NCBI GenBank assembly: GCA_035569495.1 | Contig: DATMMX010000038.1 | Location: 124,001 to 188,000 of the forward strand | DNA from: DASRDZ01 sp035569495 | GTDB lineage: Bacteria; Chloroflexota; Dormibacteria; Aeolococcales; Aeolococcaceae | Reading direction: 5' to 3' | Length of the DNA stretch: 64,000 nt | In this document: positions 48,140 to 55,742 of the stretch, in pieces | How the letters are laid out: the number at the start of each line of letters is the position of its first letter | How positions within the stretch are numbered: position 1 is the stretch's first letter | Notes under the pieces: generated by a model | The model's database searches: none | What the model was told of the DNA's origin: nothing | What the model saw: the letters and a program-made list of their open reading frames with translations, nothing else | Position numbers and translations under genes: made by a program

Positions 48140-48145
48140 ACTCTG
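48140..48145 (-). promoter_or_regulatory. -10-like box (CAGAGT) of msrB
   Basis: CAGAGT on the minus strand, 6 bases before the ATG. The same box and spacing occur before the small gene at 62733. Confidence 0.35.
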
Positions 48146-48193
48146 CCACGCCCGAACGGCGCGCGCCACCCCTCGAACGGCGTTCCGCGCGCC

Positions 48194-48427
48194 TCAGTCG
48201 GGGTCGCTCACCCGTGCCGCGGACAGCCGCCGTCCGCGCAGCACCGCCTCCCCCACCACCAGCAGGGCCAGCGCCGCGGCCATGGCGAAACCCGGCGCCG
48301 CGCCGGACACGGCGCGCGTGAGCGCCCAGCCGCCGGCGAGGATGGCCAGCGCCAGCAGTGCCGAGAGCCAGTCGGTGACGAACAGCCCGAGCACCTCGGT
48401 TGCGGCGGAGCGCAGGCGTCGCAGCAT
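48194..48427 (-). CDS. Small two-helix membrane protein
   Basis: A 77-residue protein with two hydrophobic helices (about 20-38 and 46-61) and basic ends. Its ATG overlaps the stop of the FTR1-like permease gene (TGATG), so it is coupled to it and is probably an accessory subunit. No family recognised. Confidence 0.6.
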   Translation of the reverse strand: MLRRLRSAATEVLGLFVTDWLSALLALAILAGGWALTRAVSGAAPGFAMAAALALLVVGEAVLRGRRLSAARVSDPD

Positions 48428-49176
48428 CACGCGGCCTTGGAGACGGCGCGGCTGCGCGCGGGGGCGCGGAGCAGGGCGATGCTGAGGCGGTCGGCGCCGA
48501 GGAAGAGCAGCACCAGGACCAGCAACGACACCACGTCGAGCGGCCAGTGCACCCCGAAGCCCTCGCCCGCCCAGAATGTGCCAAGGCTGGCCAGAAGGAC
48601 GCCGACCGCGTGCTTGATGGTGTTCTCGGGCACGCGGGTCAGGGGGCGGCGGAGGACGACGCCGAGCGTCGCCACGGTGACGGCCGCGGCCAGGCCGCCC
48701 AATCCGGCGACGCCGAGCTGCCCGGTGCTCGCCGCCACCGCGAAGACGATGAAGGCGACCTCCAGCCCTTCGAGGAAGACGCCCTTGAAGGCGACCGCGA
48801 AACCAGGCCAGTCCACGCCCGCCAGCCGTGCCGCCATCCCCGCGCCCTGCACGGTCTTGGCGAAGCGCGCATTCTCGTCGGAGAGGGCGACCAGCCCGGC
48901 GGAGCGGAGGATCGCCTTGTGCAGCCAGCGCAGGCCGAAGAGCAGCACCAGGCCGCCGATGACCGCCCGGAGCACCGGCTGGGGCACTCGCGTGGTGAGC
49001 AGCTGGCCAAGGCTGAGCACCACCGCGGCGAGCACGATCAGCGCGGCGACGGTGCCCTGCAGCGGCGCGCGCCAGCCGCGGGTGACGCCGACGGCGAGCA
49101 CGATGGTCAGCGCCTCGACGGACTCCACGGCCGAGCCGAGGAAGGCGGCGCCGAAGCCCCAGCCGGCCGAGCCCAT
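48427..49176 (-). CDS. FTR1-like/COG4280-type membrane protein
   Basis: A 249-residue membrane protein with about seven helices. F-L-E-G-L-E-V-A-F-I-V (about 120) strongly resembles the R-E-G-L-E motif of FTR1 iron permeases, and A-V-E-S-V-E-A-L-T-I-V-L (about 15) is the matching motif of the first half, so an internal duplication with acidic transport motifs is likely. The canonical Arg of R-E-G-L-E is absent. This fits the COG4280 predicted membrane proteins. A metal or small-ion transport role is inference. ATG at 49176 has AGGAGGG upstream. Confidence 0.65.
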   Translation of the reverse strand: MGSAGWGFGAAFLGSAVESVEALTIVLAVGVTRGWRAPLQGTVAALIVLAAVVLSLGQLLTTRVPQPVLRAVIGGLVLLFGLRWLHKAILRSAGLVALSDENARFAKTVQGAGMAARLAGVDWPGFAVAFKGVFLEGLEVAFIVFAVAASTGQLGVAGLGGLAAAVTVATLGVVLRRPLTRVPENTIKHAVGVLLASLGTFWAGEGFGVHWPLDVVSLLVLVLLFLGADRLSIALLRAPARSRAVSKAA

Positions 49177-49289
49177 GCTGCTCTCGCGCCCTCCTGACCA
49201 CACCGAACCATGCGACGACGGGACTGCATGCTAGCGGGCGAGCAGGGCGCCGCCGCCCTGCGCCGGGCGGGGCGCGCCCGGCGCGGAGC

Positions 49290-49916
49290 CTAGCGGCCCT
49301 CGACCGCGGGCCTGCGCCGCGCCGCCTCGTCGCGCGCCGCGTGCAGCTCGACCTCGCGCTCCTGGGACGCCGCGGCCGCGGCGGCGACGGCCTCGCGCTC
49401 CCGCTCGTCGTCGAGTGCCTGGGGCGGCGCCGGCGAGGTCTGGCGTGTGGCCAGGGCGTACGCCGTGCCCGCGGCGACTCCGGCCACGGTCAGGCCGACC
49501 ATCCAGCGCGGCACCCGGATGCCCAGCGCGCGGTCGACCGAGAGCGCGCCCGGGCCGGTCACCGCCAGGGTGGTGAAGGCGGCGATGTTGACCACGGGCA
49601 GCTCGGCGCCACCCTGGGTGGCCCAGATCGGCTTGCCCCAGTGGGCGGTCGTGGTCGCCATGACCATGGGGGCGATCGCCACGATGGGCCCGATCGGGCT
49701 GAGCGCGCCGAGGGCGGTCAGGCTGCCGCCGACCAGCTCGCTGAGCCCGGCCACGCGCCCCCAGATGTGCGGCGGCCGGAACCCCAGCACCTGCATGAAA
49801 CCCCTGGTGCCTTCCGGACCCGGGCCCTCGAACGAACCGAACGCCTTCTGGGCGCCGTGGCCCGCCAGCAGGCCTCCGGACACATCGCGGAGGAGGAGCA
49901 GCGCCGCATCGAGCAT
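49290..49916 (-). CDS. DoxX-family membrane protein
   Basis: A 208-residue membrane protein. Four helices and D-V-S-G-G-L-L-A-G-H-G-A-Q-K-A-F-G-S-F at the N-terminus, then G-R-V-A-G-L-S-E-L-V-G-G, are typical of DoxX, a family linked to thiosulfate:quinone oxidation in archaea and to redox stress (SseA/SodA partner) in mycobacteria. A charged coiled-coil-like tail (D-D-E-R-E-R-E-A-V-A, about 165-205) is extra. GGGAGA precedes the ATG. Confidence 0.82.
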   Translation of the reverse strand: MLDAALLLLRDVSGGLLAGHGAQKAFGSFEGPGPEGTRGFMQVLGFRPPHIWGRVAGLSELVGGSLTALGALSPIGPIVAIAPMVMATTTAHWGKPIWATQGGAELPVVNIAAFTTLAVTGPGALSVDRALGIRVPRWMVGLTVAGVAAGTAYALATRQTSPAPPQALDDEREREAVAAAAAASQEREVELHAARDEAARRRPAVEGR

Positions 49917-49984
49917 GGGGGATCTCCCGACAGAGGTGAATGCAGCAAATGCTAGCGCTGTGCACTCACCTGCGTCGCGCTCGC

Positions 49985-50839
49985 TCAGCGGGTGAGGCGG
50001 TGCAGCAGCGCCGAGGCCGCGACGATCCCGGCGACCGCGGCCACCACCAGCACGCCGACGTCGAGGGCCAGGGAGCTGTCGGTGCCGACCAGCAGCCCGC
50101 GCAGCGCGTCGACCTCGTAGCTCAGCGGGTTGACCCGGGCCAGCCCCTGCAGCCAACCCGGCATCAGCGCGGTGGGATACAGCGCGTTGGAGCCGAAGAA
50201 CAGCGGCATGGTGATCGCCTGGCCGATGCCCATGAGGCGGTCGCGCGACAGCACCAGCCCGGCGATGGTCATCGACAGCGTGGCGAAGAACGCCGAGCCC
50301 AGCACCACCACCAGCACCACGCCGAGCAGGCGCAGCGGGTTCCAGGAGATCTCGATGCGCAGCACCGCGCAGAGCGCGAGGATGGCGACGACCTGGGCCA
50401 CCGAGCGCAATCCCGCCGCGAACGCCTTGCCGGTGATCAGCGCGATGCGCGGCGTCGGCGTCGCCATCAGCTTGGTGAGGATGCCGAAGTCGCGCTCCCA
50501 GATGATCATGATGCCGTAGAAGATGGCCACGAACAGCGCCGACTGGGCCATGATCCCCGGCGCCAGGAATTCGAGATACGGCGTCCTGCCGGTGGGGATG
50601 GCCTTGATGCGCGTGAAGGTCTCGCCGAAGATGAGCAGCCACAGCATGGGCTGGATCGCCCGCGTGTAGATCTCGGTGCGGTCGTGGCGGATCTTGCGCA
50701 GCTCGAGCAGCGAGAAGGTGACCAGGCGGCTGCCCAGCAGGCGCCACCACGGCGGCAGGTCGGCGACTGCGGACGCGGCGCGCGCGGCGGCGGCGGCGCT
50801 AACCGAGCCGGCCGGCGGTGCGACGGGTGCGGCGCACAT
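49985..50839 (-). CDS. ABC-2 type multidrug exporter permease
   Basis: A 284-residue membrane protein with six helices of the ABC2_membrane type: P-M-L-W-L-L-I-F-G-E-T-F, then G-I-M-I-I-W-E-R-D-F-G-I-L-T-K-L-M-A-T-P and F-F-G-S-N-A-L-Y-P-T-A-L-M-P-G-W-L, with N-P-L-S-Y-E-V-D-A-L-R near the end. The start at 50839 overlaps the ATPase gene by 41 bases; no better internal start exists. Third gene of the marR-ATPase-permease operon. Confidence 0.87.
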   Translation of the reverse strand: MCAAPVAPPAGSVSAAAAARAASAVADLPPWWRLLGSRLVTFSLLELRKIRHDRTEIYTRAIQPMLWLLIFGETFTRIKAIPTGRTPYLEFLAPGIMAQSALFVAIFYGIMIIWERDFGILTKLMATPTPRIALITGKAFAAGLRSVAQVVAILALCAVLRIEISWNPLRLLGVVLVVVLGSAFFATLSMTIAGLVLSRDRLMGIGQAITMPLFFGSNALYPTALMPGWLQGLARVNPLSYEVDALRGLLVGTDSSLALDVGVLVVAAVAGIVAASALLHRLTR

Positions 50840-51605
50840 CCTTGAACCCCTGTGTGTCGGTGACCAGCTCGTCGCCGGCGTAGCGGCGGAAGACGTCGTC
50901 GAGGGTTGCCCCGTCACCCAATTCCGCCTTGAGCTGCGACGGCGAGCCGGTGGCGCGCAGGCGGCCGCGGTGCATCAGCGCGACGCGGTCGCAGAGCTCG
51001 TCGGCCTCCTCCATGTAGTGCGTGGTCAGCAATACGGTCATGCCGGTCTGCTCGCGCAGCTCGCGCACGTGGTCCCACACCCCGGCGCGGGCGAGCGGGT
51101 CGAGGCCGATGGTGGGCTCGTCGAGGATCAGCAGCGCGGGGCGATTCACCAGTGCCTGGGCCAGTTCCAGGCGGCGGACCATGCCGCCGGAGTACGTCGA
51201 CACCATGCGGTCGCGCACGTCGTCGAGGCCCATGGCGTGGAGCGAGTCACGGATGCGCGACTCGCGTTCGCGCCGGGGCAGGTCGAAGAGCCGCGCGAAC
51301 AGCCAGACGTTCTCGTAGCCGGTGAGCCCGCCGTCGGCGGAGAGCTGCTGGGGCAGGTAGCCGATGGCGTGGCGGACGCGCATCGCGTCGCGGCGCACGT
51401 CGAGGCCGAAGACGCGCACGCCTCCCGACTCCGGTGGCACCAGCGTGGTGATGACCCGGATGGTGGTGGTCTTGCCGGCGCCGTTCGGACCGAGCAGTCC
51501 ATAGACCTCACCGGCCTCGACGCGGAACGACACGCCGTCGACGGCGTGCACCTCGCCGAAGGAGACGTGCAGGTCGTCGCAAGCGATCGGAGTGACGTCA
51601 GTCAT
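50799..51605 (-). CDS. ABC multidrug exporter ATPase (DrrA-like)
   Basis: A 268-residue ATPase: Walker A G-P-N-G-A-G-K-T-T, signature Y-S-G-G-M-V-R-R, Walker B L-L-I-L-D-E-P-T-I-G-L-D-P and the C-terminal G-A-T-L-D-D-V-F block that defines the daunorubicin-resistance group. It is preceded by an overlapping MarR gene (8 bases) and followed by its permease. The complex probably expels a hydrophobic toxic compound. Confidence 0.9.
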   Translation of the reverse strand: MTDVTPIACDDLHVSFGEVHAVDGVSFRVEAGEVYGLLGPNGAGKTTTIRVITTLVPPESGGVRVFGLDVRRDAMRVRHAIGYLPQQLSADGGLTGYENVWLFARLFDLPRRERESRIRDSLHAMGLDDVRDRMVSTYSGGMVRRLELAQALVNRPALLILDEPTIGLDPLARAGVWDHVRELREQTGMTVLLTTHYMEEADELCDRVALMHRGRLRATGSPSQLKAELGDGATLDDVFRRYAGDELVTDTQGFKDVRRTRRTAGRLG

Positions 51606-52086
51606 CGGCTTCCAGCGAGGCGGTGAGCAGTTCCAGCGCGGGCAGGGCGCGTTCCAGGGCGCGGCGCTGGGTCTCGCCCAGCCCGTCGAGGTGGGCGGCG
51701 ACGATCTGGGCGCGGTGGGCCTGCCAGGCGCGGATGCGGCGGCGCGCCTGCGGGGTGACCATCAGGCGGACGGCGCGCCCGTCGTCGGCGTCGGACTGGC
51801 GGGCGAGCAGGCCGGCGCGGGCCAGGGAGGCGACCAGGGTGCTCACCGTGTTGGGCGCCAGGCGCAGGCGGGCGGCGACGTCCTGGACGCGCGGCGGCGC
51901 CGGCGCGTGCATCACGTCGCGGAGGACGTCGAGCTGGGCCTCGGGCAGCGGGGTGCCGCCGACCTGGGCGCGGACGCGGCGGTTGAGGGCGCGGCGCAGG
52001 CGGCCGGCGAGGCGGCCGAGCTGGGCGGCCTGGGCCTGGACGTCGCTCCCGGCGGCGGGGGCGGCTTCGGCGGTGGCGGCGCGCAT
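51598..52086 (-). CDS. MarR-family repressor of the ABC exporter operon
   Basis: A 162-residue winged-helix regulator: L-R-R-A-L-N-R-R-V, L-P-E-A-Q-L-D-V-L-R-D-V, recognition helix L-R-L-A-P-N-T-V-S-T-L-V-A-S-L-A-R and wing R-Q-S-D-A-D-D-G-R-A-V-R-L-M-V-T. First gene of the operon with the exporter. A 15-base palindrome overlaps its -10 box, so autorepression relieved by the exported compound is the obvious model. Confidence 0.9.
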   Translation of the reverse strand: MRAATAEAAPAAGSDVQAQAAQLGRLAGRLRRALNRRVRAQVGGTPLPEAQLDVLRDVMHAPAPPRVQDVAARLRLAPNTVSTLVASLARAGLLARQSDADDGRAVRLMVTPQARRRIRAWQAHRAQIVAAHLDGLGETQRRALERALPALELLTASLEADD

Positions 52087-52096
52087 CTGCCCGGAG

Positions 52097-52115
52097 ATTC
52101 TATCTGAGACAGATA
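52097..52115 (-). promoter_or_regulatory. MarR operator and -10 box
   Basis: TATCTGAGACAGATA (52101-52115) is a perfect palindrome of 6-bp arms around AGA. On the minus strand it overlaps by two bases the TAGAAT -10 box (52097-52102), which is 10 bases before the marR ATG. A dimer bound here would block transcription. Confidence 0.7.
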
Positions 52116-52173
52116 TATCCGCGCTGGGCGCTTGGGCGGCGGCCGCGCGGACGCCCCCTTCCGGCCGCGCCGG

Positions 52174-52179
52174 TAGAGT
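52174..52179 (+). promoter_or_regulatory. -10 box (TAGAGT) of the His-rich membrane protein gene
   Basis: TAGAGT, 7 bases before the GTG at 52187; no ribosome binding site. It lies just downstream of the divergent marR promoter. Confidence 0.45.
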
Positions 52180-52186
52180 CCGGCGG

Positions 52187-52867
52187 GTGAGCAAGCGAGT
52201 CTCCGGCGCGCGCGGGCGCCCCACCACCACCAGGCCCGGCGGAGGACGCCAGCGGCGCACCGGGCTGATCCTGGTGCTGCTCGCCGTCGCGGCGGTGGTG
52301 GTCGGCATCGTCACCACGGTGATCGTCAGCAGCACCGGGACGACCACCAGCAGCACCACCAACCCGCAGACGCCCCAGCCGCTGGCCTCGGTCGACACCT
52401 CGGCCACCGGCGCCACCGTCGACGGCATCCAGTGCCAGACCAACGAGCAGGTCGTCTACCACGTCCACGCCCACCTGGCCATCTACGTTAACGGCGCGCA
52501 GCGCAGCATCCCCGCGGGCATCGGTATCGCGCCGCCGCGGCAGATCCAGACGCAGAGCGACGGCACGCCGTTCGTGGTCGGCGGCTCCTGCTTCTACTGG
52601 CTGCACAGCCACACCGCCGACGGCATCATCCACATCGAGTCGCCCGACCAGCGCCAGTACACGCTGGGCAACTGGTTCGACATCTGGCAGCAGCCGCTCA
52701 GCGCCACCCAGGTCGGCCCGGTGCAGGGCGCGGTGATCGCCTACGTCGACGGGCAGCGCTACACCGGCGACCCGCGCAACATCGTCCTCGGCGCCCACAC
52801 CCTGGTGCAGCTCGACCTCGGCCAGAACGTGGCGCCCCAGCCCTTCAGCTTCCCCGCCGGTCTCTAG
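52187..52867 (+). CDS. Membrane-anchored His-rich extracellular protein
   Basis: A 226-residue bitopic protein: basic N-terminus, one transmembrane helix (about 27-48), a Thr/Ser stalk, then a single extracellular domain (about 70-226). The domain has clustered histidines, Y-H-V-H-A-H-L-A-I-Y-V-N-G (about 91-103) and W-L-H-S-H-T-A-D-G-I-I-H-I-E-S-P (about 139-154), a Cys pair (Q-C-Q and S-C-F) and Y-T-L-G-N-W-F-D-I-W. It looks like a conserved unnamed domain that could bind copper or another metal through the His clusters. Divergent from the marR-exporter operon. Confidence 0.65.
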   Translation: MSKRVSGARGRPTTTRPGGGRQRRTGLILVLLAVAAVVVGIVTTVIVSSTGTTTSSTTNPQTPQPLASVDTSATGATVDGIQCQTNEQVVYHVHAHLAIYVNGAQRSIPAGIGIAPPRQIQTQSDGTPFVVGGSCFYWLHSHTADGIIHIESPDQRQYTLGNWFDIWQQPLSATQVGPVQGAVIAYVDGQRYTGDPRNIVLGAHTLVQLDLGQNVAPQPFSFPAGL

Positions 52868-52929
52868 CGCGGCCGCCGCGCCGCGCGGTCGGGCACCGAG
52901 CCCTTCACGCTGCGTTCATCCGCCTCTGC

Positions 52930-52935
52930 CAGGCT
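52930..52935 (+). promoter_or_regulatory. -10-like box (CAGGCT) of the two-component operon
   Basis: CAGGCT lies 8 bases before the response regulator ATG, with no ribosome binding site. A weaker match than others here. Confidence 0.3.
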
Positions 52936-52943
52936 GTGCGCCG

Positions 52944-53612
52944 ATGAGGCTGCTGCTCGCCGAGGACGACGCGGCACTGTCCAGCGTGCTCGCCCGCGGG
53001 CTGCGCGAGGCGGGCTACGTGCTCGACACCGTCGGTCGCGGCGACGACGCGCTGCACATGCTGCGGCTCAACGAGTACGCGGCCGTGGTCGTCGACTGGC
53101 GCATGCCGGGCATGGACGGGCTGGAGGTGATCAAGGCGATGCGCCGCCTGGGCATGGCCAGCCCAGTGCTGATGCTGACCGCGCGCGACACCGCCGCCGA
53201 CCGCGTCGAGGGCCTCGACGGCGGCGCCGACGACTACCTGGTCAAGCCCTTCGACTTCAGCGAGCTGCTCGCTCGGCTGCGCGCGCTGCTGCGCCGTCCG
53301 CCCGGGGTGGAGAGCTCGGTGCTGCGCCGCGCCGCGCTGACCGTCGACCCCTCGACCCGCGAGGCGGCCTCCGGCGGCCACGACCTGCGCCTCACCGCCA
53401 CCGAGTTCGCCATCCTCGAGGTGCTGGTGCGCCGCTCGCCCGCGGTGGTCGACCGCAAGGCGATCGCGGCGCACGCCTGGGAGGACGACACCGTGCCGCT
53501 GGGGTCGAACACCATCGAGGTGCACGTCGCCCGGCTGCGCGCCAAGCTGGCCGGCGCGGGCGTGTCGATCCTCACCGTGCGCGGCACCGGGTACCGCCTG
53601 GTGGAAGGGTGA
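52944..53612 (+). CDS. OmpR-family response regulator
   Basis: A 222-residue regulator. The receiver has acidic residues E-D-D (8-10), phosphoacceptor Asp in V-D-W-R-M-P-G (about 51), Thr in M-L-T-A-R and Lys in L-V-K-P-F (about 102). The C-terminal winged helix (about 130-222) has L-T-A-T-E-F-A-I-L-E and N-T-I-E-V-H-V-A-R-L-R-A-K-L and ends R-G-T-G-Y-R-L-V. Its stop overlaps the start of the cognate kinase. Confidence 0.94.
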   Translation: MRLLLAEDDAALSSVLARGLREAGYVLDTVGRGDDALHMLRLNEYAAVVVDWRMPGMDGLEVIKAMRRLGMASPVLMLTARDTAADRVEGLDGGADDYLVKPFDFSELLARLRALLRRPPGVESSVLRRAALTVDPSTREAASGGHDLRLTATEFAILEVLVRRSPAVVDRKAIAAHAWEDDTVPLGSNTIEVHVARLRAKLAGAGVSILTVRGTGYRLVEG

Positions 53613-54928
53613 TGCGGCGGCTGCGTCGCGACGCGCTGTCGCGTCCGGCGATGCGCACGGCGGGCCTGACCACGGCCGTCGTGTTCGTGCTGCTGGTGGT
53701 GCTCTGCGCGGGCGTCGACCTCTTCGTCATGCACGACCTCATGGCCAGCGCCGACCAGCGCCTCGACGAACGCCTCTCCAGCCTGACGACCACCCACGAC
53801 ACGCTGTTCAGCGGCGCAGTTCGTGACCAGGAGGACCGAAACCTGGAGGCGCCGGTGCTGGCCTGGGCGATCGACGGCAGCGGCAAGGTGGTCAACGCCA
53901 CCGCGAGCGCTCCCAGCCTGCCCGCCTCGCTGCGCGGCGTGGGCTCGGCGCAGCAGGCGACGGTCGGCGGCGTCGACCTGCGGGTCAGCGGTGTCGCGGT
54001 GGACGACGGGCGGGTGGTGGCGGCGGTGAGCATGGCCCCGGTGTCGCGGGCGCTGACCACCATGCTGGTCGCCGAAGCGATCTTCGGGCCGCTTCTGCTC
54101 GCGGCCGTGTTCGTCGGCGCGCTGGCCATCGCCTACCGCGTCGCCGGCCCGGTGGAGCGGGCCCGGCGCAGGCACGTCGCCTTCACCGCCGACGCCTCGC
54201 ACGAGCTGCGCACCCCGCTGGCGGTGATCGAGGCGGAGACCACCCTGGCCCTGGGAGCGCAGCGCGACGCGGCGGGATACCGCGAGGCGCTGGAACGCGT
54301 CGCCGGCGAGTCGGGACGGCTGCGCCGCATCGTCGACGACCTGCTCTGGCTGGCCCGCTTCGACGCCGAGCCGGAGCCGCCCCGCGCCGAGCCGGTCGAC
54401 CTCGCCGAGCTGGCCGCCACCGCCGCCGAGCGCTTCCGCACCGTGGCCTCGCGGCGCGGCGTGCACATCCGCAGCGAGCGCCGCGGCGACCGCGCCGCCG
54501 TCATCGACGCCCCCGTCGACTGGGTCGACCGCCTCTGCGGCGTGCTTCTGGACAACGCCTGCAAATACTCACCGCCCGGCGGCGACGTCGAGGTTCTGGT
54601 CGGCAGTGACCACAACGGGGTGAGCCTGCGGGTGCGCGACCACGGGCCGGGCATCCCGGTGGCGGAGCGGGCGCTGATCTTCGGCCGCTTCCACCGCGCC
54701 ACCGACAGCGCCGGCGGCTCGGGGCTGGGCCTGGCCATCGGCGACGCGGTGGTGCGCGCCACCGGCGGGCGCTGGGACGTCGGCGACACCCCGGGCGGGG
54801 GCGCCAGCATCACCGTGACCTGGCAGCGCTCCTCGGGCGCGGGGTTCGACCGCGTCGACGCCGAGCGGGCTCGGGTCTTCACAATGCCCGCTGAGCGCGC
54901 GCCGGACCCCTCCACCGGGGGGTCCTGA
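53612..54928 (+). CDS. Sensor histidine kinase
   Basis: A 438-residue membrane kinase. Two transmembrane helices (about 17-40 and 152-178) flank an extracellular sensor of about 110 residues. The phosphorylated His is in D-A-S-H-E-L-R-T-P-L (about 195); no obvious HAMP linker is present. The catalytic domain has N box L-L-D-N-A-C-K-Y-S, G1 D-H-G-P-G-I-P and G2 G-G-S-G-L-G-L-A-I-G. It phosphorylates the response regulator encoded just upstream. ATG at 53612; a GTG three bases earlier is possible. Signal unknown. Confidence 0.92.
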   Translation: MRRLRRDALSRPAMRTAGLTTAVVFVLLVVLCAGVDLFVMHDLMASADQRLDERLSSLTTTHDTLFSGAVRDQEDRNLEAPVLAWAIDGSGKVVNATASAPSLPASLRGVGSAQQATVGGVDLRVSGVAVDDGRVVAAVSMAPVSRALTTMLVAEAIFGPLLLAAVFVGALAIAYRVAGPVERARRRHVAFTADASHELRTPLAVIEAETTLALGAQRDAAGYREALERVAGESGRLRRIVDDLLWLARFDAEPEPPRAEPVDLAELAATAAERFRTVASRRGVHIRSERRGDRAAVIDAPVDWVDRLCGVLLDNACKYSPPGGDVEVLVGSDHNGVSLRVRDHGPGIPVAERALIFGRFHRATDSAGGSGLGLAIGDAVVRATGGRWDVGDTPGGGASITVTWQRSSGAGFDRVDAERARVFTMPAERAPDPSTGGS

Positions 54929-54950
54929 TCAGCCGGAGGAGCAGGCAGGC

Positions 54951-55712
54951 ATGAACGGGATCTTCGACCTCGAGGGCCGGGTGGCCGTGGTCACCGGGGC
55001 CTCGTCGGGGCTCGGCCAGCGCTTCGCCCGCGTGCTCCACGGCAACGGCGCGTCGGTGGTGCTGGCGGCGCGCCGGCTCGACCGCATCGAGCAGGTCGCT
55101 GCCGAGCTGGGCGCGGATCGCGCCATGGCCGTGCGCTGCGACGTGCGCGAGGAGGCCGACGTGGTCGACCTGGTGCGCCGGGCGGCGGAGCGCTTCGGCC
55201 GCCTCGACGTCATGGTCAACAACGCCGGAACGTCGAAGTCCGCGCCCGGCGAGTCGGAGCCGCTCGACGACTTTCGCGCCGTGCTGGAGACCAACCTGGT
55301 CGGCGTCTTCACCGGCTGTCGCGAGGCGGCGCGGGTGATGCTGGAGCAGGGGTCGGGCAGCATCGTCAACGTCGCCTCGGTGCTCGGCCTGGTGGGCAAC
55401 GGACGGGTCAAGCAGGGGAGCTACGCGGCCAGCAAGGGCGCCGTGGTCAACCTCACCCGCGAGCTGGCCGCGCAGTGGGCGCGCCGCGGCGTGCGGGTCA
55501 ACGCCATCGCCCCCGGCTGGTTCCACACCGAGCTCAACGACGAGATGTTCGCCGCCGAGCGCGCCCTCGACTTCATGGAACGCAGCGCCCCGATGGGCCG
55601 GACCGGCCGCGAGGGCGAGCTCGACGGCGTCCTACTCCTGCTCGCCTCCGACGCCGGCAGCTTCATCACCGGGCAGACCATCGCCGTCGACGGAGGCTGG
55701 ACGGCGGTCTGA
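54951..55712 (+). CDS. Short-chain dehydrogenase/reductase
   Basis: A 253-residue classical SDR: T-G-A-S-S-G-L-G (15-22), N-N-A-G (about 88), catalytic Ser in N-V-A-S-V-L-G, Tyr/Lys in S-Y-A-A-S-K (about 157-162) and a C-terminal F-I-T-G-Q-T-I-A-V-D-G-G-W. Closest in look to 3-oxoacyl-ACP reductase/glucose dehydrogenase-like enzymes. GGAGGAG lies upstream. It follows the histidine kinase gene by 22 bases, so may be co-transcribed. Substrate unknown. Confidence 0.88.
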   Translation: MNGIFDLEGRVAVVTGASSGLGQRFARVLHGNGASVVLAARRLDRIEQVAAELGADRAMAVRCDVREEADVVDLVRRAAERFGRLDVMVNNAGTSKSAPGESEPLDDFRAVLETNLVGVFTGCREAARVMLEQGSGSIVNVASVLGLVGNGRVKQGSYAASKGAVVNLTRELAAQWARRGVRVNAIAPGWFHTELNDEMFAAERALDFMERSAPMGRTGREGELDGVLLLLASDAGSFITGQTIAVDGGWTAV

Positions 55713-55728
55713 GCGGGGACGGCGGTTG

Positions 55729-55734
55729 TATGCT
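55729..55734 (+). promoter_or_regulatory. -10 box (TATGCT) of the secreted repeat protein gene
   Basis: TATGCT, 8 bases before the ATG at 55743, no ribosome binding site. Confidence 0.45.
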
Positions 55735-55742
55735 CCGCGGCA

